This document shows positions 52,412 to 61,328 of a stretch of 61,430 nt of DNA, in pieces; the stretch's first letter is position 1; each line of letters starts with the position of its first letter. Source of the stretch: Parapedobacter koreensis (GTDB lineage: Bacteria > Bacteroidota > Bacteroidia > Sphingobacteriales > Sphingobacteriaceae); contig NZ_FNZR01000015.1 in the NCBI RefSeq assembly GCF_900109365.1, forward strand, positions 1-61,430, in the 5' to 3' direction. The notes beneath the pieces were generated by a model that did not search any database, was not told the DNA's origin, and saw only the letters and a list, made by a program, of their open reading frames with translations. The translations under genes and the position numbers were made by a program.

Positions 52412-53275
52412 ATGATGGCGGAATTAGGAAAATATAACATCCTCAGGGTAGCGGGGAAAAATAGCGACGGCTTGAGCCTGTCCGATGGGGAAAATGAAAT
52501 TTTATTGCCATCCGCGGATGTGCCCCCGCAGACCGAAGTCAACGACACGATTACTGCTTTTGTATTCCTGGACAAAGCCGGGCGGCTGCTGGCGACTACC
52601 AAACAAGCCTTGGCAGAGGTCGGTGATTTTGCTTATTTAACGGTTGTCGATGCTGGTGAAAACGGCGCTTTTTTAGATCTGGGTATCAGTAAGGACGTAT
52701 ATGTGCCGATCAAAGAACAGCGGAGACCAATGCGTCCGGGCGAAAAGCATATCGTTTACCTTTACCTGGACAGGCAGCATCAGCGTATGCTGGCATCATC
52801 GCGGCTACATAAGTATATCGACGAGGAGGATTTTGATTTTGAAGAAGGGGATGAAGTACAACTGCTCATCAGTGAAGAGACCGACCTGGGTTTCAACGCG
52901 ATAATCAACAATCGTTATATTGGGCTCTTGTACCGCAATGAATTGTTTACTGATGTCGCCGTAGGCGACAAGCGCAAAGGCTGGATCAAAAACATACGCC
53001 TTGAGGGCAAGATAGACCTCAGCCTGCGGCCGCAGGGCTTCGGGCATGTGCTGGATACCAAAGCAGTGATCCTGCGCGCCTTGAAAGACGCTGGGGGAAC
53101 GATAACGCTGGGCGATAAAAGTGCACCCGAAGAAATCCAGGCGCGTTTTCAGATCAGCAAAAGCGCTTTTAAGAAAGCCATCGGTGGGCTCTACAAAGAA
53201 CGGCTCATCACGCTTGGTGATTACGAAATCAAACTCTTGGTCGGCCAGGCGCGATCGGAAATTATAAACCAATAG
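52412..53275 (+). CDS. cvfB: CvfB-like S1-domain RNA-binding protein
   Basis: 287 residues. N-terminal OB-type segments (LSLSDGENEILLPSADVPPQ, DTITAFVFLDKAGRLLATTK), an S1 domain (GENGAFLDLGISKDVYVPIK, EQRRPMRPGEKHIVYLYLD), another S1-like part (DLGFNAIINNRYIGLLYRNE), and a winged-helix end (EIQARFQISKSAFKKAIGGL). This is the CvfB (YitL) plan. CvfB binds RNA and affects gene expression in Firmicutes; its role in Bacteroidota is less clear. ATG 52412 or 52415 may be used. The oxidoreductase gene starts 3 bp after. Confidence 0.9.
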   Translation: MMAELGKYNILRVAGKNSDGLSLSDGENEILLPSADVPPQTEVNDTITAFVFLDKAGRLLATTKQALAEVGDFAYLTVVDAGENGAFLDLGISKDVYVPIKEQRRPMRPGEKHIVYLYLDRQHQRMLASSRLHKYIDEEDFDFEEGDEVQLLISEETDLGFNAIINNRYIGLLYRNELFTDVAVGDKRKGWIKNIRLEGKIDLSLRPQGFGHVLDTKAVILRALKDAGGTITLGDKSAPEEIQARFQISKSAFKKAIGGLYKERLITLGDYEIKLLVGQARSEIINQ

Positions 53276-53278
53276 ATT

Positions 53279-54646
53279 ATGGCCAATCTTAGTCTGAATC
53301 GCAGGAAATTCATTCAAGGTGCTAACGCTGTATTGACGTTATCGGCATTGCAGGCGAAGGGATTCACATTTGCTCCCGCACCCGGCAACCTGCGGGTTGG
53401 TTTGATCGGCGCGGGCTGGTACGGGAAAAGTGACCTATTCAGGCTCATTCAGGTGCGCGATGTGGATGTTGTCGCCGTGTGCGATGTGGATAGGAATCAA
53501 CTGGAGGAGGCAGGAAAGCTGGTCAGTGAGCGGCAAGCCTCCAAAAAAGTTCCGGCGTTATACAGCGATTATCGGAAAATGCTGGCTGATCACCAATTGG
53601 ATCTGGTGCTCATCGGTACCCCGGATCACTGGCATGCACTGCAGGCTATTGACGCCATGGCGTCAGGGGCACATGTTTATTTGCAAAAACCCGTTAGCGT
53701 TGATGTACTTGAAGGAGAAGCCATACTCCGTGCTGCACGAAAATACAACAAAAAGGTGCAAATAGGCACCCAAAGGCGAAGTACCCCGCATCTGATTGAT
53801 GCCAAAGAGCGGGTGATCGATAAAGGTTTGCTCGGTAAGGTATCCCATGTAGAGCTATGTTGCTACTATCACATGAGGCGGGATGGAAATCCACCGGTGG
53901 AGCCCGTTCCCGACTTTCTTGATTATGAGCTATGGACCGGCCCGGCACCTTTACGGTCCTATGATGGGCTGCCACATGGAAGCTGGTGGCGAACCTTTAT
54001 GGAATATGGCAATGGCATTACGGGTGATATGTGTGTGCATATGTTTGATGCGGTACGCTGGCTGTTGCAGCTTGGCTGGCCCAGACGGGTCAGTGCAACC
54101 GGGGGGATCTACGTTCAAAAAGGAGGGAAGTCTACCATTGCCGACACGCAGACCGCCATTTTTGAATATGATGAGCTGAATTGTATCTGGCAGCATCGCA
54201 CTTGGGGAAACCCTGCCGATCCCGAATACCCATGGGCATTTATCATTTATGGCGATAAAGGCACCCTGAAGGGAAGCGTCATGAAGTATGAGTTTATCCC
54301 TACCGGCGAAGGCGACCGCATTGCGAAAGATGTAGTCTACGAGAAGGAAGAATTTCCAGCGGATTTAAACGAGCCCCGGATTGAACTGCATACGGCACCG
54401 GCTACACGGCGCCACATGCTGAATCTCCTGTCTGCTATTGAAAACGACCATCTGCCTGTAGCGGATATCGAAGAGGGCCACATATCCACAGCCAGTTGTA
54501 TACTGGCCAACCTATCCATGCAGTTGAATAGGCCACTTAGTTACGATCCGCAGCAGAAAATATGTATTGACGATCCGGAAGCGACAACACTCTTGAGGCG
54601 GCCCTATCGGAAGCCTTGGCAGCATCCGATAATTACCCTGCCATAA
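53279..54646 (+). CDS. Gfo/Idh/MocA-family oxidoreductase, Tat-exported
   Basis: 455 residues. A twin-arginine start (LSLNRRKFIQGANAVLTLSA) is followed by a Rossmann fold (LRVGLIGAGWYGKSDLFRLI), 'VDVVAVCDVDRNQLEEAGKL', the family 'EKP' motif as QKP (HVYLQKPVSVDVLEGE), and the C-terminal substrate domain (WWRTFMEYGNGITGDMCVHM). These enzymes oxidise or reduce sugars or related polyols with NAD(P). The Tat signal indicates periplasmic export with bound cofactor, common in Bacteroidota. It follows the CvfB-like gene by 3 bp. Confidence 0.9.
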   Translation: MANLSLNRRKFIQGANAVLTLSALQAKGFTFAPAPGNLRVGLIGAGWYGKSDLFRLIQVRDVDVVAVCDVDRNQLEEAGKLVSERQASKKVPALYSDYRKMLADHQLDLVLIGTPDHWHALQAIDAMASGAHVYLQKPVSVDVLEGEAILRAARKYNKKVQIGTQRRSTPHLIDAKERVIDKGLLGKVSHVELCCYYHMRRDGNPPVEPVPDFLDYELWTGPAPLRSYDGLPHGSWWRTFMEYGNGITGDMCVHMFDAVRWLLQLGWPRRVSATGGIYVQKGGKSTIADTQTAIFEYDELNCIWQHRTWGNPADPEYPWAFIIYGDKGTLKGSVMKYEFIPTGEGDRIAKDVVYEKEEFPADLNEPRIELHTAPATRRHMLNLLSAIENDHLPVADIEEGHISTASCILANLSMQLNRPLSYDPQQKICIDDPEATTLLRRPYRKPWQHPIITLP

Positions 54647-54695
54647 GGTTGTCGCCAGCCGTTCACATCGTTGGAGCTGTACTTGCGCGATCAGC

Positions 54696-55259
54696 TTAAC
54701 TGAATTTTTTCGCATAGGTTAGTACGATACCGCCTGTCGAAAGTACCTGAGTAGAGATAAGGGATAAATTGTCAGGGGTTATTCCCCGGCTGAACAAGTG
54801 TCGTCCACTACCCAGAATAACCGGAGCAATTCCAATGCGGTACTCGTCAAATAACTGGTCGTTGATAAATGTCTCAGAAAGGTTAGCGCTGCCAAATACA
54901 TACATATCTCCGTTGCCTTCCGCTTTCAGTTTGGCGATTTCAGCAGAAGCATTTTCTTTAATTAAAGTTGTATTATTCCAGTCGGCCGATTCCAATGTTT
55001 TAGAAAAGACGAGTTTCGGTATGTTGTTCATCAGGCCAGCGATAGTTTCTGGTTCCCCCGTTGCTTTTGTCCAATGGGCGGCCATTCCTTCGTAGGTTAC
55101 CCGGCCGAAAACGAGGTAGTCCGCAGCGTTTAACTGTTCAAGGCTAAATTTCTCAAGTTCCTTTCCCCAAACCACGTTGTGAAAAGGTAGGTCCCAATGC
55201 TGGTTGCCTTCAAAATAACCATCCAAGGTAATGATGTTCCACATGATTAATTTTCTCAT
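54696..55259 (-). CDS. dihydrofolate reductase-like (RibD C-terminal domain) protein
   Basis: 187 residues: MRKLIMWNIITLDGYFEG, 'LNAADYLVFGRVTYEGMAAH', 'NNIPKLVFSKTLESADWNNT', 'GNGDMYVFGSANLSETFIND', 'DEYRIGIAPVILGSGRHLF'. This is the RibD-C/YwjB-like family common in Bacteroidota. NADPH-dependent reduction is expected; substrate unknown. Single gene on the minus strand, convergent with the oxidoreductase gene. Confidence 0.9.
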   Translation of the reverse strand: MRKLIMWNIITLDGYFEGNQHWDLPFHNVVWGKELEKFSLEQLNAADYLVFGRVTYEGMAAHWTKATGEPETIAGLMNNIPKLVFSKTLESADWNNTTLIKENASAEIAKLKAEGNGDMYVFGSANLSETFINDQLFDEYRIGIAPVILGSGRHLFSRGITPDNLSLISTQVLSTGGIVLTYAKKFS

Positions 55260-55377
55260 CGTATCGTCAATTTAGTCCGTTGGTTTAAAAATACGAAGTT
55301 AGGCAATTGAATCATTCAATCTGGCGGCAAAAACTGACAGGGTGAGGGGGTGAATGCGACAAAATAATTCATGTAAT

Positions 55378-56115
55378 TCATTGTAACGACAAGCAGTACC
55401 TATACAATATGCTGATCAATAAGGCCAGCCCGAAACTAAGCAGCGTACCGATCAATACGTACTCTGTAAGCTTTCTGTCTTTAGCTGTTGATAAGTCGCT
55501 AAACCGGAAAATGGATTTTGCTGCAATTAAAAACCCGATTGCCTGCCATTGGTTCATTAAAATGAAGCAGAAGAGAAAAAGCCGTTCCAAATACCCGATA
55601 TATTTGCCCGCATTGGTGAGCGAATCTTTTTCAAACAGCTTTTCTGGTGGGCTTTGCTGTGCTTCAAGGCCCCAACTCGATAGCGACTGTTTGATAATGA
55701 TTGAAGAGACAAATGTGATGCATAGAATGGCCAGTAAAAAAAACAGTGTTTCATTTGTCAGCAATCCTTGTATGGAAATGGTAAACGGCTCATAGAGATA
55801 GACAGCTATTAGTATGAAGACGCTATGTGCCAATTGGTCTAGCCAAAATAATGTCGGCTTGTTTATTCTGCCGTCCAGGTGTGTTTTTATGACATCAATA
55901 AGTAAGTGGCTTGATAGGATCACTAAAAGAGCTTTCCAATAAAAGAAGTCAAATTTCAACAGCACCAGCATCGTTATTGCATGTACCGCGATATGGAGAT
56001 ACAGGTGCCGTGATTTGTGTTTTTTTTCTGACTTACTTTTTACCCATTTGTCGGCTTGGAAAACAAAATCCCCCAAGACATGGGCGAGAACTAATTTGAG
56101 GCCTAACGTGATCAT
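55378..56115 (-). CDS. DUF3307-domain membrane protein
   Basis: 245 residues, about six membrane segments. It opens LKLVLAHVLGDFVFQADKWV, the DUF3307 hallmark ('l.aHllgDf.lQ...wv..K'), followed by 'HLYLHIAVHAITMLVLL' and 'SHLLIDVIKTHL'. DUF3307 proteins commonly neighbour SatD-like proteins, as here: the SatD-like gene overlaps it by 4 bp upstream. Function unknown; inner membrane. Confidence 0.88.
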   Translation of the reverse strand: MITLGLKLVLAHVLGDFVFQADKWVKSKSEKKHKSRHLYLHIAVHAITMLVLLKFDFFYWKALLVILSSHLLIDVIKTHLDGRINKPTLFWLDQLAHSVFILIAVYLYEPFTISIQGLLTNETLFFLLAILCITFVSSIIIKQSLSSWGLEAQQSPPEKLFEKDSLTNAGKYIGYLERLFLFCFILMNQWQAIGFLIAAKSIFRFSDLSTAKDRKLTEYVLIGTLLSFGLALLISILYRYCLSLQ

Positions 56116-56711
56116 AGTCTGCCGATTTGTTGTTTGTAAAAATGCTCCATTCGCATCACCGCATCGTACCCCCCTCTTTTGAGCGCTTCACTGATACTGC
56201 TTTGTGATTTTCCCATTTTGTTTGCAATCCCTTCCTGATTCATCTCAGGGTGCTCGATGGCCATTTTGATGACTTCGGCCACCGTAGGGCTCCAATTGTC
56301 TATGGTTAGTGCCGCAAGCGATAGCATCAGGTTTAGCACCTCGTCCAGTTTCTTGTTGCCGATCGCAATCCCCAGGGTTTGTTTCCTGAGTGCATCAAAG
56401 CATTCGCCAGAAAGGATAAACGCACTACCGGCAGCGGATGTAATCTTGTTGGCGGCGTGTTCCTCGGTGCCCACACCAATGGCTATCCTTACATCAAGTG
56501 GAGGTACCTGCCTCATTCCGGCCTTTATGTGGATGGCCGCCTTGAGGGCACCTTCAGGAGCGACGCGAATTTGGAAACTGTCCCCCCGGAATAGTTCCCA
56601 GTCATTCGGTTCCTTGCCATATTGGTTCAAGATACGTGTTAGCACGGGTTGCCATTCATTGGCAAGCTTCGTGCGGGAGCTGATGATGTCTCCGGTTAAT
56701 ACGCCTATCAT
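56112..56711 (-). CDS. SatD-family protein with C-terminal HTH
   Basis: 199 residues: MIGVLTGDIISSRTKLAN, 'WELFRGDSFQIRVAPEGALK', 'PPLDVRIAIGVGTEEHAANK', then a C-terminal helix-turn-helix (QEGIANKMGKSQSSISEALK). The N-terminal part matches SatD-like proteins, whose fold recalls nucleotide cyclase domains. The HTH makes it a DNA-binding regulator, probably of its own operon: three palindromic sites lie immediately upstream (56737-56812). It overlaps the DUF3307 gene by 4 bp. Confidence 0.82.
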   Translation of the reverse strand: MIGVLTGDIISSRTKLANEWQPVLTRILNQYGKEPNDWELFRGDSFQIRVAPEGALKAAIHIKAGMRQVPPLDVRIAIGVGTEEHAANKITSAAGSAFILSGECFDALRKQTLGIAIGNKKLDEVLNLMLSLAALTIDNWSPTVAEVIKMAIEHPEMNQEGIANKMGKSQSSISEALKRGGYDAVMRMEHFYKQQIGRL

Positions 56712-56736
56712 GTTCTTTTATCTACCTTTGGTCAAA

Positions 56737-56812
56737 TATCGGCTTTATATCCGATAACTGCAAATATCGGCTTTATGCCCGATAAAGATAGTTATCGCCC
56801 CTACACCCAATA
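56737..56812 (-). promoter_or_regulatory. three 28-bp-spaced palindromic operators of the SatD-like operon
   Basis: TATCGG-CTTTATAT-CCGATA at 56737-56756, TATCGG-CTTTATGC-CCGATA at 56765-56784, and a degenerate third unit TATCGC...CCAATA at 56793-56812. The unit starts are exactly 28 bp apart. They lie 26-100 bp upstream of the SatD-like start codon, where an autoregulator would bind. Confidence 0.7.
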
Positions 56813-56915
56813 ATTGAGGCTATGCTTTTACAAAAAGCTTAGCTATGCAAATATACTAAAATTATTAGTTTTTTTAAGTTGAGAAAGAAAATTTTTTGAC
56901 AGGGGAGATTAAGGA

Positions 56916-57212
56916 TTAAATAGCGATACCGCCCTCCCGGCCGGTCCGTTTCACATTGCCTTGGTAGTAGTTATGAGCAAAATGAGCCAAAGGGAATCCG
57001 ACAGCAATGATTAGTATACTAATTCCTTTAATCGCTTCGAACAAATGAACTTGGAATTTTGGTACATTTGTTATAGGCAGTACGATCAAATTCATCATTA
57101 ACCAGACGAATAGGGCTAAATGTTGGATAAAATAAAAAGAAAAGGACTGTCCAAGAAAAAGCGATAAAAAAATGTATTGCCAAACCAAGCAAGGCAACAT
57201 CATGGTCTTCAT
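56916..57212 (-). CDS. small integral membrane protein
   Basis: 98 residues with about three membrane segments (~10-30, 30-50 and 62-84). No family recognised. It starts within the stop of the MarR fragment (ATGA), so it would be cotranscribed with it. Confidence 0.5.
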   Translation of the reverse strand: MKTMMLPCLVWQYIFLSLFLGQSFSFYFIQHLALFVWLMMNLIVLPITNVPKFQVHLFEAIKGISILIIAVGFPLAHFAHNYYQGNVKRTGREGGIAI

Positions 57213-57481
57213 CGTATTATTCTTTTTGATTTATCGTCTATTTTATCAGCTTGTCTTTTTACTAATTTTTGCTTTTCAAAACGGTCTATTAAACTCGTAA
57301 CTGCGCCGGTGAATAACCCTGTTATATTAGAAAGCTCTCCGGCTGTCATTTGTCCCCGTTGAAGCAAAAAACCTAAATATTTGTGCTTGTCAGTGGTCTG
57401 CTGTACTTCGGGATTTTTAGTTGGCCTAATTGCTAAAAATTGAAACAATGTATGCTCTGGGCCAGTTATGTAATGTATGAG
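57209..57481 (-). pseudogene. MarR-family regulator fragment
   Basis: The frame shows 'KHKYLGFLLQRGQMTAGELS', 'NITGLFTGAVTSLIDRFEKQ' and 'KLVKRQADKIDDKSKRIIR' then stop: the helix-turn-helix and wing of a MarR protein. Both the N-terminal dimerisation helix and the C-terminal helices are absent, and no ATG is available (only TTG 57448). It is probably a relic, although the HTH itself is intact. Confidence 0.65.
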
Positions 57482-57527
57482 GTGCGTATTGCTTCCTCGA
57501 TTTTCTTACCCTTAAAAGAATGACATT

Positions 57528-58484
57528 ATGTTTTATCACGTTCAAAATTTAATTAATCCTATTGTCGATGATCAACCCGATCCATCGGCAGCCAACGCGC
57601 TACAGGAAGGTCTTGGTGGGCAGTTTGGGGAAATGCGTACGATGATGCAGTACCTGTTCCAGAGCTTCAATTTCAGGGGGGACGGTATTCCTTACCTTGA
57701 TTTAATTCAAGGAATCGGTATCGAGGAAATCAGTCATGTGGAATTGATTACCAAAACGATTTCACGTTTGCTGGATGGTGCGCCGGAATACCATGGCGGG
57801 AAATTTGATGTTCCCGGCAAAGGGGGCGCTGCGACCATGGATATGGCCAAAGAGCAACAAAACCCACACCATTTTATTGTTGGTGCACAGGGAGCACTGC
57901 CGGTAGACGCAGCGGGCAATCCCTGGAGCGGCTCGTATGTTCATAACCACGGCAACCTGGTACTGGATCTGATGGACAATTTGGTGTTGGAATCGACAGG
58001 AAGGACCCAAAAATGCAGAATTTACCAGATGTCTTCCAATAAGACGCTGAGAGCGACGGTGGCTTTTCTGATAGCGCGTGATGAAGCGCATGAAATGGCA
58101 TTTGCCAAAGCACTGGAAACGTTGGGCATCGACTGGGCAAAAGCTTTACCCATTCCCAAATTTGATTCCTCGCAATATCCCGAGGTTAAGAAATTAATTG
58201 ATGCCGGCATAAACCGAGAGCAATATACTTTCAGGCTGGACGGCTCACAAATGGAGAAAATTTTCCAGGGCAGTGCGCCTGCCAACGACGGGACTGAGCT
58301 GGTGACCTTAAAAGAGCCGAAAGAGTCCTATCCAATTCCGCCTGCCCCCGAACGGCCGGAAGAGTTTGCGCCGGGACTTGATCCCGAATTGCAAGAACTG
58401 GCCGATGCATTGAACGAGTTCAAGGAGAAAACGGTGAAGAAAATGGAAAAGAAAGCGGGGCCAAACCCGAGAAGTAAAAAGTAA
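57528..58484 (+). CDS. manganese catalase
   Basis: 318 residues, the usual length. The four-helix di-manganese site residues are visible in 'GGQFGEMRTMMQYLFQSFNF' (Glu35), 'GIEEISHVELI' (Glu/His), 'NLVLDLMDNLVLESTGR' (Glu) and 'FLIARDEAHEMAFAKAL' (Glu/His). It converts hydrogen peroxide to water and oxygen in the cytoplasm. The C-terminus is proline-rich and then lysine-rich. Single gene, divergent from the MarR fragment. Confidence 0.95.
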   Translation: MFYHVQNLINPIVDDQPDPSAANALQEGLGGQFGEMRTMMQYLFQSFNFRGDGIPYLDLIQGIGIEEISHVELITKTISRLLDGAPEYHGGKFDVPGKGGAATMDMAKEQQNPHHFIVGAQGALPVDAAGNPWSGSYVHNHGNLVLDLMDNLVLESTGRTQKCRIYQMSSNKTLRATVAFLIARDEAHEMAFAKALETLGIDWAKALPIPKFDSSQYPEVKKLIDAGINREQYTFRLDGSQMEKIFQGSAPANDGTELVTLKEPKESYPIPPAPERPEEFAPGLDPELQELADALNEFKEKTVKKMEKKAGPNPRSKK

Positions 58485-58552
58485 TCTTATATTGAGGCCG
58501 GGGTAGTGGGACGCATCACACTACCTCGATGTGGCCAATGAAGAAAACAGCG

Positions 58553-59500
58553 CTATTGCGGATCTTGTTTGCCGTCTGCCCAACCTGTTGCTGTCAAGGT
58601 CGTTTTCTCCAACCATTCGACTATGTCATGAAAAACCAGCTGCCGATCATGTTCGTTGAGTATTTCATGGCGCATACCCGGATAGCATTTCATGTCTACG
58701 TACTCAAACCCGCTATCCCGTAGGCCTTTGACGGTTTTTTCCACGCCTTTCCCGAAATCACCGATGGGGTCATCGGATCCGCTTACAAACAGAAACGGCA
58801 TCCTTCGGGGGATACCTTCCGCCCCGCTTGGCCGGGTTGCTTTGACAGTGAGGGAAATGAGTCCAAAGAACGCGTTGTTGCTGAAATCCACACCGCACAA
58901 CTCATCATCCAGAAATGCTTTTCTATTTGCTAAATCTGCGCTTAGCCAATTCGTGCCGTCATTCGGTTTTTCATGCTTGAATTTTTGGTTGTTGATGGTC
59001 AAAAAAAGTTTATTGAGCCATCTGCTGCGCTTTGTCGGCGCTACCAAGTTGGCCAGGTACAGCACCGGGAGAAACATCGTTGCCAACGGATTCGGGCCGC
59101 CTGTCCCCATCAGGATAGCGCCATCAAACCGGTGTGCGGCTTCCTTCAGTAGCAGGCGGGCAACAAAAGAACCCATGGAGTGCCCCATCACGATCAAGGG
59201 TATATCAGGGAAACGTTTTATGATGAAACCAGACATGCGTTCGGCTTCAGAGACCAAGAGCTGGTCGGGTTTTTTCCTTCGGAAGAATCCCAATTGCGCT
59301 TTGGTTTTCGCTGTACGCCCATGTCCCACGTGATCGTAGGTCAGCACGGCATAGCCTTGGCCTTTTAAATAACTCGCAAAGTCATTGTACCGTCCGCTAT
59401 GCTCCTGCATGCCATGCAGCAAGAGGATGGCCGCCTTAATAGGGCGTCTGTCCGGCTCGTATGCCGTATAGTGAATATGGTGGGGGACAAGATTTTCCAT
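58553..59500 (-). CDS. alpha/beta hydrolase, monoacylglycerol-lipase/lysophospholipase-like
   Basis: 315 residues. 'AAILLLHGMQEHSGRYNDFA' (oxyanion region HG), 'VLTYDHVGHGRTAKTKAQLG', nucleophile 'LIVMGHSMGSFVARLLL', acid in 'LFVSGSDDPIGDFGKG' and histidine in 'YPGMRHEILNEHDRQ'. This is the lysophospholipase (PldB/YtpA) type. No signal peptide. A second hydrolase gene lies 12 bp upstream on the same strand. Confidence 0.9.
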   Translation of the reverse strand: MENLVPHHIHYTAYEPDRRPIKAAILLLHGMQEHSGRYNDFASYLKGQGYAVLTYDHVGHGRTAKTKAQLGFFRRKKPDQLLVSEAERMSGFIIKRFPDIPLIVMGHSMGSFVARLLLKEAAHRFDGAILMGTGGPNPLATMFLPVLYLANLVAPTKRSRWLNKLFLTINNQKFKHEKPNDGTNWLSADLANRKAFLDDELCGVDFSNNAFFGLISLTVKATRPSGAEGIPRRMPFLFVSGSDDPIGDFGKGVEKTVKGLRDSGFEYVDMKCYPGMRHEILNEHDRQLVFHDIVEWLEKTTLTATGWADGKQDPQ

Positions 59501-59512
59501 TGGGATATTTCT

Positions 59513-60241
59513 CTAATTGATGAAACCAAGCATGCTTTTCACGGTTTCCGCCTGTTGCTGTTCCCTGCTGATCGTGGCGTTATTGTCGCCGAGCTGGAAT
59601 CCGTAATAGCCAAACTGGGCATGGTTGGCCCCATCTATCCGGACGAATTCCGTTGTCATTGGCAGCTTCGGCTTGTTCGGCAGGATGTCGGCTTCATCCG
59701 CCACACCGTCCCGCGAACCGTATATTTTCAGGATGGGCAGCCTGCTATCCGCCAGCGAGATGTCCCGTGGGTGCGTGCTGGCGATCAGGATCAGCCTATC
59801 CACGAGGTCAGGATTTTCATACACGAACTGGGCCGCCATTTTAGCGCCTTGCGAATGCCCGGCGAGGATGTAGGTTTTGGTGGTGTCATCCAGCAAATGC
59901 AGCTCCTTGGGCTTGTTGTAGCCATATATGGCGAGCCGCCAGGGCATTTTCATTAGGTACACCTGTATGCCGCTGTCTGCCAGCGTCCGGCAGAGTGGCA
60001 CGTAAGCACGGGGATCGACCATGGCCCCCGGATAAAACAGCAGCACCTTGCCGTATACATCTGCGGGGATGAATAAGTAGTAGTCACCGTTTTGCTCTAC
60101 GCGGACAGTCCCGCCGTCTTCGAGCAGACCCTTATCCACGTCGTGCGATTGGTAGGAGTACAGCTGCCACGCCATGAAAGTCAGTCCCCCGATTATCCAA
60201 ACCATCCGCAGGATGCGCCGGAAGCTCCATTTTTTTGCCAT
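59513..60241 (-). CDS. membrane-anchored alpha/beta hydrolase
   Basis: 242 residues with an N-terminal membrane anchor (~10-27). 'VLLFYPGAMVDPRAYVPLCR' (oxyanion), 'TYILAGHSQGAKMAAQFVYE' (nucleophile Ser), 'PILKIYGSRDGVADEADI' (acid) and 'DGANHAQFGYYG' (His). It would face the periplasm. Substrate unknown. Likely cotranscribed with the following hydrolase gene. Confidence 0.85.
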   Translation of the reverse strand: MAKKWSFRRILRMVWIIGGLTFMAWQLYSYQSHDVDKGLLEDGGTVRVEQNGDYYLFIPADVYGKVLLFYPGAMVDPRAYVPLCRTLADSGIQVYLMKMPWRLAIYGYNKPKELHLLDDTTKTYILAGHSQGAKMAAQFVYENPDLVDRLILIASTHPRDISLADSRLPILKIYGSRDGVADEADILPNKPKLPMTTEFVRIDGANHAQFGYYGFQLGDNNATISREQQQAETVKSMLGFIN

Positions 60242-60407
60242 ATGGTTTTCTTTTGTCAGTCCGTCAATTTACATATTTGACGTACGAATCGCTTATTTCT
60301 TACAGGTTTTTATGAATAAATCTTTCCGATGGCCGAAGGCGTGATGATGGTTGATGCTGCTTTCACCCAACGGTTTGAGCGTCTGATGACGGCTCAATGT
60401 AGCCCGG

Positions 60408-60436
60408 TTGTATTTCATTTGCACTTTGTATCTTTG
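60408..60436 (+). promoter_or_regulatory. Bacteroidota-type promoter of the Smr-domain gene
   Basis: TTG at 60408-60410 and TATCTTTG at 60429-60436 (TAnnTTTG) are 18 bp apart, as expected for the -33/-7 promoter of this phylum. The likely start codon at 60441 is only four bases past the -7 box, so the transcript would have almost no leader. Confidence 0.6.
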
Positions 60437-60440
60437 TGCA

Positions 60441-60731
60441 ATGGCACCGATCACCGAAGTAGACCTCCATACGCGGGCATTTCACCGTAATACCGCCGGC
60501 CTCACGGCCGAGGACATGGTGAGGCTAAGTATTGATCGGATGCGCTCGGCGCTCGATGCCGCTATTAGGCAAGGGCAGCAGGAAATCCGCTTTATCCACG
60601 GCCAGGGTACCGGTGCACTCAAAGAACGCATATACCACGAGCTTCGGATATACGAAAAAAACGGGCTGATCGAATCGTTTGAACCTTCATTTTTCAATAG
60701 TGGCGTTGTCAATGTCATTATCCGCTATTGA
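60441..60731 (+). CDS. Smr-domain protein
   Basis: 96 residues from ATG 60441 (MAPITEVDLHTRAF). An in-frame ATG at 60408 lies inside the promoter and is unlikely. Hallmarks of the Smr domain: 'VDLH' near the start, 'EIRFIHGQGTGALKERIYHE' (HGxG) and a final 'GVVNVIIRY'. Smr domains are nucleic-acid nicking or RNA-cutting modules found in MutS2 and alone. The 3' end overlaps the convergent methyltransferase gene by 45 bp. Confidence 0.88.
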   Translation: MAPITEVDLHTRAFHRNTAGLTAEDMVRLSIDRMRSALDAAIRQGQQEIRFIHGQGTGALKERIYHELRIYEKNGLIESFEPSFFNSGVVNVIIRY

Positions 60732-61328
60732 ATTGTTAACGTCTCCTGCCCATCTTTTCACGCCAATAATAATTCCCGTTGCCCAATGCTGCTTAACGAT
60801 CCAGATATCGTTGCGACCTTCCAAATGCTGGATGAGTGCAAGGGCTTTTTCTTGATGCCCCTCCGGCCAATTCGTTTGGGGCAGCATGTCATCCACAATA
60901 TAGAGACCTCCTGGGCGGAGCATTGCTAATACCTCGTCCAACAGCAGGTATTTGCCATGCCAGGTGTCCGCAAAAATAAAATCAAAAGATTGCCCCGTAT
61001 TTGCATGGACCCACTCGGCGCCATCAGACAATACCAATGACAGACGCTCATCATTGCCCAGGTGTTTCCTCGCTATTGCCAGCAGCGCATCATTATGGTC
61101 AAAAGACACCAATGTAGATGTGTCATCCATACCGTCAAGTATCCAAGCCGTAGCAAGCCCGCTACCCGTGCCCAGCTCCAGCAATCTCCCTCCGGGCTTG
61201 CTGGCGGCCAGCGTGCGCAGCAATGCGCATGTCTGCACGTCTGATGGCATGGTGAAACCAAGTTGGCGTGTTTCTTCGTCAATAGCATGGTATGCCTTCG
61301 GAAAGGATTGGTTTATTGTTTCGTTCAT
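60687..61328 (-). CDS. class I SAM-dependent methyltransferase, O-methyltransferase-like
   Basis: 213 residues from ATG 61328 (MNETINQSFPKAYHAIDEET); the open frame extends upstream but without family-like sequence. Motif I is 'GGRLLELGTGSGLATAWILD', then 'STLVSFDHNDALLAIARKHL', 'LSLVLSDGAEWVHANTGQSF', 'DFIFADTWHGKYLLLDEVLA', 'LRPGGLYIVDDMLP'. This order fits caffeoyl-CoA/catechol O-methyltransferase-like enzymes; methyl acceptor unknown. Its last 15 codons overlap the convergent Smr gene. Confidence 0.88.
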   Translation of the reverse strand: MNETINQSFPKAYHAIDEETRQLGFTMPSDVQTCALLRTLAASKPGGRLLELGTGSGLATAWILDGMDDTSTLVSFDHNDALLAIARKHLGNDERLSLVLSDGAEWVHANTGQSFDFIFADTWHGKYLLLDEVLAMLRPGGLYIVDDMLPQTNWPEGHQEKALALIQHLEGRNDIWIVKQHWATGIIIGVKRWAGDVNNSIADNDIDNATIEK

